The position numbers and the translations under genes are program-made. Shown here piece by piece: positions 24,683-34,400 of a DNA stretch of 64,000 nt. The DNA comes from Streptomyces chattanoogensis (GTDB lineage: Bacteria > Actinomycetota > Actinomycetes > Streptomycetales > Streptomycetaceae), in the NCBI RefSeq assembly GCF_001294335.1, contig NZ_LGKG01000046.1:1-64000 (forward strand). Direction: 5' to 3'. Numbering within the stretch: position 1 is the first letter of the stretch; every line of letters begins with the position of its first letter. The notes beneath the pieces were generated by a model. That model did not search any database. It was not told the origin of the DNA and saw only the letters and a list, made by a program, of their open reading frames with translations.

Positions 24683-25149
24683 ACCAGCCACGTCCCCTCA
24701 CGCATCAGGGTCCGTCCGTTCATCTCGGGAACGGTTCCCCACGCCTGCAGAACCTCTGGGATGACCTGGAAGAAGACGTAAGAGGGATGATCCTCCCGAG
24801 GATCCCAGCCGTCCTTGGCCGCGAAGGCATCGCCCACCTCAACGGGGAGTTCCTCGCGGGTCAGCATGCGCGCGGTGCCGTGGACCAAGACCACGTCCCG
24901 GGTATGGCCGAAGCAAAGGCGGACCTTTCCCGTGGCAGACAGGTTGCGCCCGGTCGGGTTGGTGACGCGGGTGGACAGCCACACAGTCTCGCCGTCCCAC
25001 CAGAAGGCAAGCGGAACGAGGCACGGCTCGCCGGTGGCGTCGGCCGTGGCGACCCATACATCGTTGTCCCGCGTGAGCCGTTCCAGCGCCTCGTGCTTGC
25101 GCTGCTCTGGGCTGCGGGGCCCGCGGAGACGAGAATCAACTGACGTCAT
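24679..25149 (-). CDS. pyridoxamine 5'-phosphate oxidase-fold / F420- or FMN-binding protein
   Basis: A 156-residue split-barrel protein. The order is an N-terminal helix (RKHEALERLTRDNDVWVATA), a strand pair EPCLVPLAFWWDGETVWLST, then NLSATGKVRLCFGHTRDVVL and VHGTARMLTREE, as in the PNPOx-like F420/FMN-binding superfamily. Members reduce or bind flavin or heme cofactors; the substrate cannot be inferred. It is a single gene with no operon partner. Confidence 0.85.
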   Translation of the reverse strand: MTSVDSRLRGPRSPEQRKHEALERLTRDNDVWVATADATGEPCLVPLAFWWDGETVWLSTRVTNPTGRNLSATGKVRLCFGHTRDVVLVHGTARMLTREELPVEVGDAFAAKDGWDPREDHPSYVFFQVIPEVLQAWGTVPEMNGRTLMREGTWLV

Positions 25150-25515
25150 GGCGCGAGGTTATGGCTTCAGGCGCTGCACCACATCCGTCAGTGGAAGTAG
25201 GACTCAGGGCCGAGAGTCGGTCTCATCGCGGCAGCCAGATGAAAAATGCAGGGCAATGCACCCCTGGGGAGAAAACGACCTCGGAATGTGTGGTTTTGAA
25301 CCCGCGTCGGCCGCAGGAATGTCAACTGATCCCACTCTCACGGTCCTTCCCGCAGCAGATGCGAGGTCGGTCGGCAAGGACGGCCCAGGCCCTAACGATT
25401 CTTGTCCCTGACGTGACAGCGCGATCTGGTAGACAAGCCGCCTCGGTTCAGGGCACCTGCCGGGCGGCCTGCGCCGGGTCGGTGAGGGTGACGTGCACAG
25501 TTACGGGGAGACGGT
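25150..25515. other. intergenic region without supported gene
   Basis: About 365 bp of somewhat lower GC than its surroundings, between divergent genes. It presumably holds both promoters. No clear boxes, repeats or small gene can be supported. Confidence 0.4.
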
Positions 25516-26157
25516 ATGTACAGCTTTTACGTGTTTGAAGGGTCGTTCCACCAGGGTGGAGGTGGGTGGGAGGACATCGAGGTCAGCAACAGCCTCTCAG
25601 AGATCAAGCAGGCCGCCATCGACTACATCCGGCTCGGCAACTGGGCCGACTCACGCGACGACTTCATGGTGAGGGCGTACGTGGAGGGCAAGCTGGCCGT
25701 GGAGGAGGACCTTTACCCGTTCCTTCAGGTCACAGTGTCCGGACTGACCACCATGAGCTTTCAGGAGAAGGGAGAGCCTCGAGGAGGAGTCCCCGAGCCG
25801 GGGAGCGAATACGAGGAGGAGTGGCGCGAGTACGAGGAGGAACAGAGCGAGTGCGAGCTCGAGGACAGGCGCGAGTGGGTGGAATACTTTCTCGTCCACG
25901 CGTTTGCGGAGACAGCGGCAGAGCGCCCCGACGACATCGAAGTGACGATCGACTGGGCACGCCTTGCGCTTCCCGAGCTGACACAGCCACTGCTGCCGGA
26001 GGGCAGGGGCGTCTTCGTCCGGCGGGACGAGCGCGGAAAGCGGTGGAAGGACGCCGTTGCGGTCGAGCGTGAGATCGGTCCGGACGAGGACCCTGAGGAA
26101 CTGTTCGAGGGGCGCGGTCGATACCTCACGTATGGCTACAACTCCATGTTTCTGTAA
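25516..26157 (+). CDS. hypothetical acidic protein
   Basis: A 213-residue, strongly acidic soluble protein. It starts with MYSFYVFEGSFHQGGGGWED and has a glutamate/tyrosine-rich stretch (EYEEEWREYEEEQSECELED) near residues 97-116 that could form a charged helix, then a structured C-terminal half. I do not recognise the family. There is no signal peptide or membrane span. It is preceded by GGGGAG and looks monocistronic. Confidence 0.7.
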   Translation: MYSFYVFEGSFHQGGGGWEDIEVSNSLSEIKQAAIDYIRLGNWADSRDDFMVRAYVEGKLAVEEDLYPFLQVTVSGLTTMSFQEKGEPRGGVPEPGSEYEEEWREYEEEQSECELEDRREWVEYFLVHAFAETAAERPDDIEVTIDWARLALPELTQPLLPEGRGVFVRRDERGKRWKDAVAVEREIGPDEDPEELFEGRGRYLTYGYNSMFL

Positions 26158-26307
26158 GCGGCTTGGGCCGTCGCGTCCCGCGTCCGGCATCGCGCGTCCC
26201 GCGTCCGACGGCAAGGTCGTGCATCGTCCGCGACTCGACGTCGTCGGCTCCGCCGAAGCCGGTCAAGCTCCTACTCGGTCTTGGCACCCCCACAGTGCCA
26301 GGTGCGG

Positions 26308-27039
26308 TTATGTCGTCGTCGGGGGCCTCGCGCCGCGGCGGGTTTGGGCCAGCCATTCCGGGGCCGGTCTGGCGGAGTCGCCGTACGCGTCGTGCCAGTT
26401 CCACCATTCGTACGGCGGGGTTTGGGGGTAGCCCTCGGGCGAGTCCTCCCATGTCTCCTGCCGTCCGAGCGCGGTCATGTCGAGGTAGCTCCAGGTGTTC
26501 CCCAACGGCTCGTCGCCGCGGGCGTTGATGAAGTAGGTGCGGAACACGCGGTCGCCATCGCGGATGAACGCGTTCGTGCCGTGCCATTCATCCACACCGA
26601 AGTCGGTGTCGAAGTCGTCGGTGATGGTGTACCAGGGCATCGTCCAGCCCATCCGCGCCTTGAGGCGTTCGATGTCCGTCTGGGGCGCGGGCGAGGCAAA
26701 GGCGAGCGTGGTGTCGCGGGCGTTCAGATGGGCGAGGTGGCCGACGTGGTCGGCGACCATGGAGCAGCCGCGGCAAGCGTGATCGGGCCAGCCGAACACG
26801 TCCGGCTGGAAGAAGGCACGGTAGACGATCAGCTGACGACGCCCGTCGAACAGGTCGAGCAGGCTCGCCTTGCCCTCGGGGCCGTCGAACGCGTACTGCT
26901 TCTCCACCGCCTGCCACGGCATCCGGCGACGCTTGGCGGCCAGCGCGTCGCGGGCGCGGGTCAACTGCTTCTCCTCCGCGAGCAGCTCCTGGCGCGCGGC
27001 CTCCCACTCCTGTGGCGAAACGATCGGGGGTGTCTTCAT
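26308..27039 (-). CDS. DUF899 family thioredoxin-like protein
   Basis: A 243-residue member of DUF899, a thioredoxin-fold family. Features are a helical start (SPQEWEAARQELLAEEKQLT), R-R-x-M-P-W, then YAFDGPEGKASLLDLFDGRR, FQPDVFGWPDHACRGCSMVA with the C-x-x-C at the usual position, and GVDEWHGTNAFIRDGDRVFR. ATG 27039 has AGGTGA 8 bp upstream and is preferred over the longer frame. A redox or peroxidase-like role is suggested for the family but not established. Confidence 0.88.
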   Translation of the reverse strand: MKTPPIVSPQEWEAARQELLAEEKQLTRARDALAAKRRRMPWQAVEKQYAFDGPEGKASLLDLFDGRRQLIVYRAFFQPDVFGWPDHACRGCSMVADHVGHLAHLNARDTTLAFASPAPQTDIERLKARMGWTMPWYTITDDFDTDFGVDEWHGTNAFIRDGDRVFRTYFINARGDEPLGNTWSYLDMTALGRQETWEDSPEGYPQTPPYEWWNWHDAYGDSARPAPEWLAQTRRGARPPTTT

Positions 27040-27617
27040 AGTGACGTTCACCTTCCGGTTCGGTCCGGGGTCATGCCCTGGGCCGGGGACGTGAGCGGGG
27101 AGCCGCTCCGCCGGCCCCTGCGTCCAGGGTCGGCCGTCACCTGAACGGACGCACGTCGAGCGCGCCGCGACCCGGCTGCCCCATGAAGAGACGGCAGGGG
27201 GGCATTGCATTTCAGCCAATTACTGGCGACAGTTTCGGATCTACTTTTAGGCAGTCTGTAGCTGGGAGATCCGTAGGTTCCGCTGATGGTGACGGCGGTG
27301 CCAGTGCTTGCACTGAATGGGGACGAGGCGAATCCGTACGGCGTGACGGGGTGATGGGGTGACGGGGAGCTCCTGCCGTTGGCGTAGGGGGAGTGGCTGG
27401 TGGTCTGTGCGGGCCTGGAGGTCCTTTCGACAGGCGGCGGATACCTTCGTGAGCAGGCGAAAATTCGAGTGAGATCGGCGCGACAATGCGGAACACTCGG
27501 GCCGACCGATGAGTTTTGCCATGCCTGCCGGTCTGTACCGCTATCACCACCCACGTTCGTGCCGACAGCCCTTGGCTGCGAGGCGACTGTGACCAGGAAC
27601 CCCAGCGAGGTGCTGCC
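27040..27617. other. intergenic region between divergent genes
   Basis: About 580 bp between the DUF899 and DHA2 transporter genes. Part of it (around 27190-27250) is notably less GC-rich and likely contains promoters. No regulator gene, repeat or RNA is evident. Confidence 0.4.
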
Positions 27618-29102
27618 ATGCCAACTGCGATCCAAGAACGACCGGCCGTGAAGACGGGCCGCATACCGACCGTGGTGCGGCTGCTGGTGCTGGCCACGTT
27701 CGTGGTGATTCTCAACGAGACGATCTTGATCAACGCCATCCCGCGGTTGATGGACTCGTTGCGCATCACCGAGCAGTCGGCACAGTGGGTGTCCACCGCG
27801 TTCATGCTGACCATGGCCGCCGTGATTCCGATCACCGGCTGGTTCCTGCAGCGGGTCACCACCCGCCAGGCTTACGCCATCGCGATGGGCGTGTTCCTCG
27901 CGGGTACCGCTCTGTCGGCCGTCGCGCCGTCCTTCGAGGTACTGCTGCTGGGCCGGATCGTGCAGGCCGCAGGCACAGCCGTGATGATGCCCCTGCTGAT
28001 GACCACGTTGATGATCGTGGTGCCTGAACATGACCGCGGCCGGGTGATGGGCAACGTCACCCTGGCGATCTCGGTGGCGCCCGCGCTCGGGCCTGCCGTG
28101 TCCGGACTGATCCTGCAGGTCGGCTCCTGGCGCCTGCTGTTCGTGGTCGTCCTGCCGATCGCGGCTCTGGTGACCGTGCTCGGGCTGCGCAAGGTGGAAA
28201 ACATCAGCGAGCCGCAGGTGAGCTCCATCGACTGGCTCAGCGTCTCCGTGGCGGCGCTCGGCTTCGGCGGCCTGGTGTACGGCCTGAGCCTCCTCGGCGA
28301 AACCGACGGCGGGATCGGGCTCGGCATCGGCATCGTCGTCACCGGCATCGCGGCCATCGCGGTTTTCGTGATCCGCCAGCTCAAGCTGCAACGTAGCGGC
28401 GTGCCCCTGATGGACCTGCGCACCCTCGGGCACCGCACCTTCGGCCTTTCCTTGGCCCTCATATCCATCGGGTTCCTGGCGATGCTCGGATCGATGATCC
28501 TGCTGCCGCTGTACCTGCAGAACATGCGCGGGCTCAGCCCGCTGGAGACCGGCCTGCTGGTCATGCCGGGCGGTCTGGCCATGGGACTGCTTGGGCCGAC
28601 CGTGGGAAAGGTGTTTGACCGGTTCGGCAGTCGGCCGCTGGTGCTGCCCGGCTCGATCGGCATGGTGCTCGCCCTCGGCGGTTTCACCCAGGTCTCGATG
28701 ACGATGCCGTACTGGCAGGTGCTGGGACTGCACGCGCTGCTGATGGTGAGCCTGGCGGCGACGTTCACCCCCGTCTTCACGCTGGGCATGGGCGCGCTTC
28801 CCCCGCACCTGTACTCGCACGGCAGCTCGATGCTCGGGACCTTGCAGCAGGTCGCCGCGGCGTTCGGGACCGCGCTGGTGGTGACCGTGATGACCGCGCG
28901 CACCGGTCACCTGGTGGCCGACGGCGTCGCCGCCGTGCCCGCCCAGCTGAGCGGGATGAAGCTGGCCTTCGGCGTCGCCGCCGCTCTCACCTTGGTGACG
29001 ATCCTCGTTGCCGCGAGACTGCCGCGCCGGATCGCTGCCGCCGACTCCCAGGACGACGACAGGGCCGCGGACCAGCCCACCGAAGATCTTCCGCGCGGCT
29101 GA
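27618..29102 (+). CDS. DHA2-family MFS multidrug exporter (14-span)
   Basis: A 494-residue transporter. Span 1 is LLVLATFVVILNETILINAI, with the DHA2-type N-x-T-I replacing D-x-T-I. Loop 2-3 has the reduced GWFLQRVTTRQAY form of motif A. Motif C is seen as LAISVAPALGPAVSGLILQV in span 5. The extra two central spans and length fit the 14-span EmrB/QacA group. A polar C-terminal tail ends DSQDDDRAADQPTEDLPRG. ATG 27618 follows GCGAGG. Substrate is unknown. No adjacent regulator was found. Confidence 0.9.
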   Translation: MPTAIQERPAVKTGRIPTVVRLLVLATFVVILNETILINAIPRLMDSLRITEQSAQWVSTAFMLTMAAVIPITGWFLQRVTTRQAYAIAMGVFLAGTALSAVAPSFEVLLLGRIVQAAGTAVMMPLLMTTLMIVVPEHDRGRVMGNVTLAISVAPALGPAVSGLILQVGSWRLLFVVVLPIAALVTVLGLRKVENISEPQVSSIDWLSVSVAALGFGGLVYGLSLLGETDGGIGLGIGIVVTGIAAIAVFVIRQLKLQRSGVPLMDLRTLGHRTFGLSLALISIGFLAMLGSMILLPLYLQNMRGLSPLETGLLVMPGGLAMGLLGPTVGKVFDRFGSRPLVLPGSIGMVLALGGFTQVSMTMPYWQVLGLHALLMVSLAATFTPVFTLGMGALPPHLYSHGSSMLGTLQQVAAAFGTALVVTVMTARTGHLVADGVAAVPAQLSGMKLAFGVAAALTLVTILVAARLPRRIAAADSQDDDRAADQPTEDLPRG

Positions 29103-29456
29103 CCTGCCGCGCCTCCTCGCGTCGCCGACAGGGGGACCTCGATCTCGGGTGGCAGACCGGCGCGGCGCGGGATGTAGCAGCCTCGTAAGGCCCCTGGGTC
29201 GTCCCGGAAAAACACCGAAGTCCGGTCCTCCCGGAGGTTCCGCACAGGTCAACGCCGACCAAAGCGGAGTTGCGGCGCGGGACAGAGGGGCTGGTCAGAC
29301 ACCCCATGGCGTTCGAGATCGGCAGCATGGAGGTGGGTGAGCGTTCGGGCAATCCCGCCTTGAACAAAGGAAGCTGACAGCTCGTTAATCGAACGTAAGA
29401 TTCTCCGCTCACCTGATGCACGATCCGGCCCCGGGAATCGCTATAGAGGGCAGAGG
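29103..29456. other. intergenic region, one very short possible ORF
   Basis: About 350 bp. A 23-codon frame from ATG 29308 (MAFEIGSMEVGERSGNPALN) is the only neat short frame. It has no good ribosome-binding site and I do not call it a gene. Confidence 0.4.
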
Positions 29457-29690
29457 ATGCACAAGGCGTCCTCGGGACGCAGTGGGAGGAACGCGTCTCA
29501 CCAACCATCGGAGGGGATTCCCGACTCCGTGAAGCTTCATCTCGTAGAAGACCTGCTGACGGCCGCAATGGCAGTGAGGGTCTTCGGGCGTGACGCTCTG
29601 ACGGTCCTGCGCCGTCTGGCCGCAGCAAGCGTGCTGATGGGCATGTCCGAGCTGCGTGGCAGGCGCGAGGCCGGCGGAGGTGAGCAGTGA
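29457..29690 (+). CDS. small protein upstream of the sigma-like gene
   Basis: A 77-residue basic protein whose TGA overlaps the GTG start of the next frame (GTGA), so the two are translationally coupled. The centre VKLHLVEDLLTAAMAVRVFG, then RDALTVLRRLAAASVLMGMS, is helical. No domain is recognised. Coupling to a sigma-type gene suggests a regulatory accessory or leader role, which is inference. The true start may be further downstream than ATG 29457. Confidence 0.5.
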   Translation: MHKASSGRSGRNASHQPSEGIPDSVKLHLVEDLLTAAMAVRVFGRDALTVLRRLAAASVLMGMSELRGRREAGGGEQ

Positions 29691-30238
29691 CCCGCCGCAG
29701 CGCAACGCTCCCCATGACCGAGCTGCCCGCCGACTTCCGGGCCTTCCACCAGCTCTACCGCGGAGCCTACGTCCACTGGGCGGAGCTCTACCTGAGCAAT
29801 CGTGCCGACGCCGAAGAAGCCGTCGACCAGGCCTTTGAGCAACTCTTCCTGGACTGGTCCGACGTCCTGGCCAAGGAGAACCCCAACGCCTACGCCTGAG
29901 GCATAGTCAAGCACCGCACCATCGACTGTGCCCGCGCCCGCGGCAAACGCCCCGTCCTCATCGACACCGCGGCCTTCGAGACCGCCGCGCTGCGGGACGC
30001 CGTCGACAAGATCGGCGAACTCGAAGAGGGCCTGCACATCTACGCGGCCATCCGCGCGCTGCCCGAGCGCCAGCACGACACGATCGTCCTGCTCTACTGC
30101 CTGGGCTACAGCGTCGGCGAGGCCGCCGACATCCTCGGCGTCAGCCAGGCCGGCGTCCGCTCCACCGCCCGCTACGCCCGCCACCGCCTGCGCGAAATCC
30201 TGGACACCGACAACCGCACCGAGCGGGAGGAGAAGTGA
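29687..30238 (+). pseudogene. ECF-like sigma factor interrupted by an in-frame TGA
   Basis: From GTG 29687 the frame gives a sigma region 2 (FHQLYRGAYVHWAELYLSNR, then ADAEEAVDQAFEQLFLDW). It meets TGA at 29897-29899 and, without any shift, continues GIVKHRTIDCARARGKRPVL. A clear region 4 follows (LPERQHDTIVLLYCLGYSVG, then EAADILGVSQAGVRSTARYA) to the stop at 30236-30238. The expected residue at the TGA is probably Trp (TGG), one base away. The uninterrupted product would be 183 residues. Upstream and downstream overlaps are intact, suggesting recent loss or a sequence error. Confidence 0.75.
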
Positions 30239-30939
30239 TGAGCGAAGCTGTCGACCGGGCGCTCGCCAAGGCCCGCCTGCCTCGCCGGCCCTACACCGCC
30301 ACCGAGGCGGCCGAGGCCCGGCTCACCGCGCGGATCACCCAGCGGATGTGGCACGGCGCGCTGACCTTCGACGACCAGATGGAACCCGCCCGCACCGCAG
30401 CCGTACGGACCCCGGAGCGGGCCGGACTGCCGCGCCGGGTCCATCACCGGCACCTGCGCACCCTGTGCGAAACCGTGGTGGCCAAAGACCTGCACAAGCT
30501 CGGCACGTTCCTGTCCCGGCGGATCCTGGAACCAGAGGGTGCGCGGGTGCTGGGCTGTGTCCTGCATCTGGCGGATCGCGTGGACAGCGCCCAGTTCTGG
30601 TGGCAGTTCGCCGCCGGCGCGGACGACACCGGCGCCGCCTGCTGCCTGTATCTGCACCACATGGCCCTGGGCGAGACGGGCCAGGCGCGGCTCTGGTACG
30701 ACCAGGCGGGGTTCGAGGCCCACTTCCCCCGCACTCCCGAATGGGCAGACCGGCGGGATCTGATGGCGGCCCTGCGGATCCTGGAATTCCTGCGAGAGGA
30801 CCATACGCACTTTTCTGCCGCCGCCACCGCGGTGATCGCCTACGTGCCGCACGCCCTCGGCTTCGTCGACGATGTGGAACTACCCCTGCCCGACGCCGAC
30901 TTCGCCACCCGCATCGAAGAACTCACCGCGTGCAACTGA
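30238..30939 (+). CDS. hypothetical protein co-transcribed with sigma factor
   Basis: A 233-residue protein whose ATG overlaps the sigma stop (TGATG). It is largely helical, with a region CVLHLADRVDSAQFWWQFAA, then GADDTGAACCLYLHHMALGE and TGQARLWYDQAGF that resembles Sel1/TPR-like repeats. In Streptomyces such proteins are commonly linked to this type of sigma factor. It may act as an anti-sigma or effector partner; no membrane span or zinc motif is seen. If the sigma gene is truly broken, translation of this gene may be reduced. Confidence 0.75.
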   Translation: MSEAVDRALAKARLPRRPYTATEAAEARLTARITQRMWHGALTFDDQMEPARTAAVRTPERAGLPRRVHHRHLRTLCETVVAKDLHKLGTFLSRRILEPEGARVLGCVLHLADRVDSAQFWWQFAAGADDTGAACCLYLHHMALGETGQARLWYDQAGFEAHFPRTPEWADRRDLMAALRILEFLREDHTHFSAAATAVIAYVPHALGFVDDVELPLPDADFATRIEELTACN

Positions 30940-30989
30940 ACCGGGCCGGCTGCCGCCGTGGCCGCACTGGCGCGGACCGGCTTCGCGGT

Positions 30990-31270
30990 GTGCCTGCGGC
31001 GAGATGACGTGGGCGAGGGATGCTGTCCAGCGTGGCGGGTGCCAGGACCACCTCGGCGTAGGCGCCTGAGGTGGTCAGTGCGGTGACGGCCTTGCCGACA
31101 CGGCGTGCGTCGATACCCGCCGCGACCGCGACGATGTGGCCGGAGGCCTCGAGCCCTGGGACGAAGGGGCGCGGGGCGGCGGAGTGGCCGTCCCTGACCA
31201 TGGTGTCGCGTCCCGCTGGATCCGGGCGTAGGCCAGACCTGAGCCCGCGGTCCCCGTCCGCGTCTCCTGG
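30990..31270 (-). pseudogene. zinc-type alcohol dehydrogenase / quinone reductase N-terminal remnant
   Basis: The minus strand reads GSGLAYARIQRDAT in one frame, then VRDGHSAAPRPFVPGLEASG, HIVAVAAGIDARRVGKAVTA and LTTSGAYAEVVLAP in another. This is the GroES-like N-terminal domain of medium-chain quinone reductases (P-x-x-P-G-x-E-x-x-G, then G-A-Y-A-E). There is a frameshift near 31205 and the nucleotide-binding half is absent. It is a dead fragment. Confidence 0.6.
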
Positions 31271-31451
31271 CTGAACCCGGTGGGGAGGCCGGGCCGTGTT
31301 CGCCGTACCGGCGCTGGAGTCGGAGGCGGCCGACCTCCGGCCGTGACGAGGGTGTTCGCGGTCTGCGGAGAGCGATGTCAGTGGCTGCTAGTACCTTGAG
31401 ATGGCCTGCTCGGGGAAGTGCGGGCACCGATGCACCACGGGGGTACACACG

Positions 31452-34400
31452 ATGAGTTCGACCACTGCATGGAGGGCTGCCGGGGACTATGAGCTGACAC
31501 TCGATCCCTGGGCCGGGCCGAAGCCGGTGCTCCGCTGCCGCACCGCGGCGGGGCGCGAGCTGAAGAAGGTGCCGCCTGTGCTCAAGGCCGAGCCGCTGGT
31601 GCGGGAGCTGACCGCTCTGGCGGAATGGATCGGCGACCATGCCGCCCAGGCGCTGACGAGTGTCGAACGGTGGATGACGCAAACCCTGCCGGTGCCCGCC
31701 GCGTTGATACGGCAGGTGTGGCCCGACCCGTACTGGCAACGCGCTCTGCGGTACGCGGTGATCGCGCCGTGCGGCGGTGCGGGGGACGGGGCGGGCGAGC
31801 CGGATGTACGGCGCGCCGGGGTGCTCACGGGTGTCGCACCGGGGCCGGGCGGTGCCCTGACGGTGACGGGACTCGACGGGGAACGCGAGCTGGACGACGC
31901 CATCATCGTGATCCCGCATCCGGTGCTCCTCGACCCGCGCGGCACCGGGCTGCTGCAGCGCTGGCGGAAGCTGCTGGATCCGCTGGGCGGGGAGCAGGGG
32001 ATCGAGCAGCTGAACCGCTCGGTGTACGTCCGGCCGGACTGCTCGCCGGCGCCGGGGGCGCGGAGCACGCGGGAGGGGCTCACGGTCTTCCACGGCGCCG
32101 CGTACGAGTCCGGTGCCCGCTTCGAGCATGTGGTGACGCGCTTCGGCGGACGTATCGGCGGGGAGCGTGCCGGTTTCACCTTCGGCCATCAGGGACGTGC
32201 GTACGGCATGGTGGCCGATCTGCGCTACCAGGGACCTGCCGCGCCGGTGACCGTGCATGACTTCTGGTTCACCGACGGCCGGGGGCGGCAGGGGCTGGGG
32301 ACGTACGACGCGGTGCCCCGGGCCGTCTGGTCCGAGGGGATCAGAGCGATGGCAGCCCTCTACGACGAGCGGGAGGCCGCTGCGGGGCGCTCGTCAGGGA
32401 CCATGCCGGCCGACTCGGCCTGCGGGTACCAGTCCTTTCTCGTCGCGTGCGCGGAGTACGCCGCGGCGGGCGCACCGGAGGCCGGCCCACCGAAGCCGCG
32501 GCAGCCGGCCGACGCACGTCAGCTCCTCGACGCGGGCGCGGTGTTGGCGGGCGACCCCGCCGGTCCGGACGAGGAGCTGCTGACCGCGCGCCGCTACGGA
32601 TCGCCGTTGCTGGAGGACGGCGGGTGTTTCGTACGGCTGGTCGTGGCGCGGGCGGTCGAGGCGCAGGACGCGGTGGCGCGGGCGCTGGGCCTGGAGCCGG
32701 ACGCGGGCGAGGCCGCGCCGGTCGGCAGGACGCCGGTACGTCCGCTGGACTTCCTGTCCCGGGTCTGCCGGGTGCACCCGGAGTTGGCACGGCAGGCGAT
32801 GGGGCTGCTCGCTCCGCTGCGCGCCTGCGCGAAGGCGGCCGGGACGAAGCCGGGCCGGGCCGCGACCCAGCTCCGGACGAGCCTGAAGAAGCTGACCGCA
32901 CCTCACCCCGAACTCCTGCCGTACGCCCTGGACGAGGGCGCGCGGATCGTGGCCGCAGCGGGCAGTGTCGCGATGGCCAGGCCGCTCTACACCGAGGCGC
33001 GGGCCGCCGAGAAGCGGCTGGGCGGCATCGACGAGAGTGTGCTGCGGGAGCTCGTCTCGGAGTTCCGCGTGCTCGGCGTCGTCGACGAGAAGGCGCTCAG
33101 GCAGTACCGGGGCGACCTCGCCGCGCGCTCGTCGGCGAGCGAAGCGTACGAGAGCTATCGCCGGCTCGTCCTCGAATGGTGCCGCAGGGAAAGCGAGACC
33201 CCCACGTCCGTCGTGCGGGACGGGGTCACCCACTACCGGCAACGTGACATTCCCGCGTCCTTCGCCGACGAGCTGGCGGCGGGAACCGACGGTCCGCCGG
33301 CCGCCGACGACACCCACACCGAGATCTTCCACCTGCTGCTGCGCAACGGCGGACTGCAGAAGGCAACGGCGCCCGTGTGGGAGGCATGGGCGGCGCCTCT
33401 GGAACGGGACCTGGTGGAGCACCCCGACACGGCCGGACACCTGAGGACCCACCTGCCGCAGCCCCAGGGCTCCTCGGCCGCGGCGAAGACCAGGGCCGCC
33501 GAGGCATGGCTCGCCCTGATGGCACGCGTCGGCCTGCTCGAGCGGCTCACCGGGGAGACGGAGCCCGTCTCCGCCGGGTCGGCGAAGGACGCGAACGCCT
33601 GGCTGACGCTGTTCCTCCGGCAGTACGCGGGGCTACGGCAGCCCGTCGCCGGCCTGGAGCCGGTGGTGGCGTCGATCGCGGCACGGATGCGCGAGGCGGG
33701 CGAGACCCGTGCGCTACTGCTCGGGCTGGAGACCGATGCACTGGGGGGTGACTTCTGGGGCGTCGGTGTCGACCTCGGGGTGCTCGCCCTGATGAAGCGG
33801 GTGGGAATGCCGCTCGGTGAGCCGGCGGACGAACAGGGCGTCTTCGCCCTGCAGTGGATACAGCGGCGGGGGACCGACGGTGTCGAATCCGTACTGGCCG
33901 ACCCCGCGTTCCGGGAGCCGATCCGCGCCGAACTGACCGGCGCCGTACGGGGGAGCCTGGGATACACCGTCACACGGCACTGCCTGACGCCGTTCCCGAA
34001 GGTCACGAAGCGGGTGGCCGCGCTGGAACCACTGCGGGCACTGATGACCGGGATCCTCGACGAGCGTGCGCGGCGCGTGCGGGAGGGCGGCGCGGACGCG
34101 CTGTTCGCTCTCCAGGACCTGCTGCTCCATGTGGAGCCCTTCGTCGTTGCCGGGGCGGCGCACCACTTCGACGCGTACGTACAGGAGGCACTGGCCGCCG
34201 AACCGGCCGCACTGCTCGCGGACACCCTGCGCGCCCGCTGCCTCGCCCACGGGCACGACGGCGACCGGACGGCCGCATGCGGACTGCGGGAGGTGACCGC
34301 CGACCACGCGCGGGAACTGCTCGAATCGACGGACGCGGCCACCCGGCACCGCCATGCGCAGATGTTCGCCGTGGAGCCGGCCACCCGCAGGAGCAGGTAC

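Noticed and set aside
27048..29252. A 734-codon open frame on the minus strand
   Set aside because: It is antisense to the DHA2 exporter and is dominated by His, Arg, Gln and Gly, as expected for a shadow frame in high-GC DNA. No start signal or domain.
29308..29379. A 23-residue peptide gene (possible RiPP precursor)
   Set aside because: No ribosome-binding site, no leader/core pattern and no modification enzyme nearby.
29897..29899. Selenocysteine codon in the sigma-factor frame
   Set aside because: Sigma factors are not selenoproteins and the position fits a Trp codon; no selenocysteine machinery or suitable hairpin is evident.
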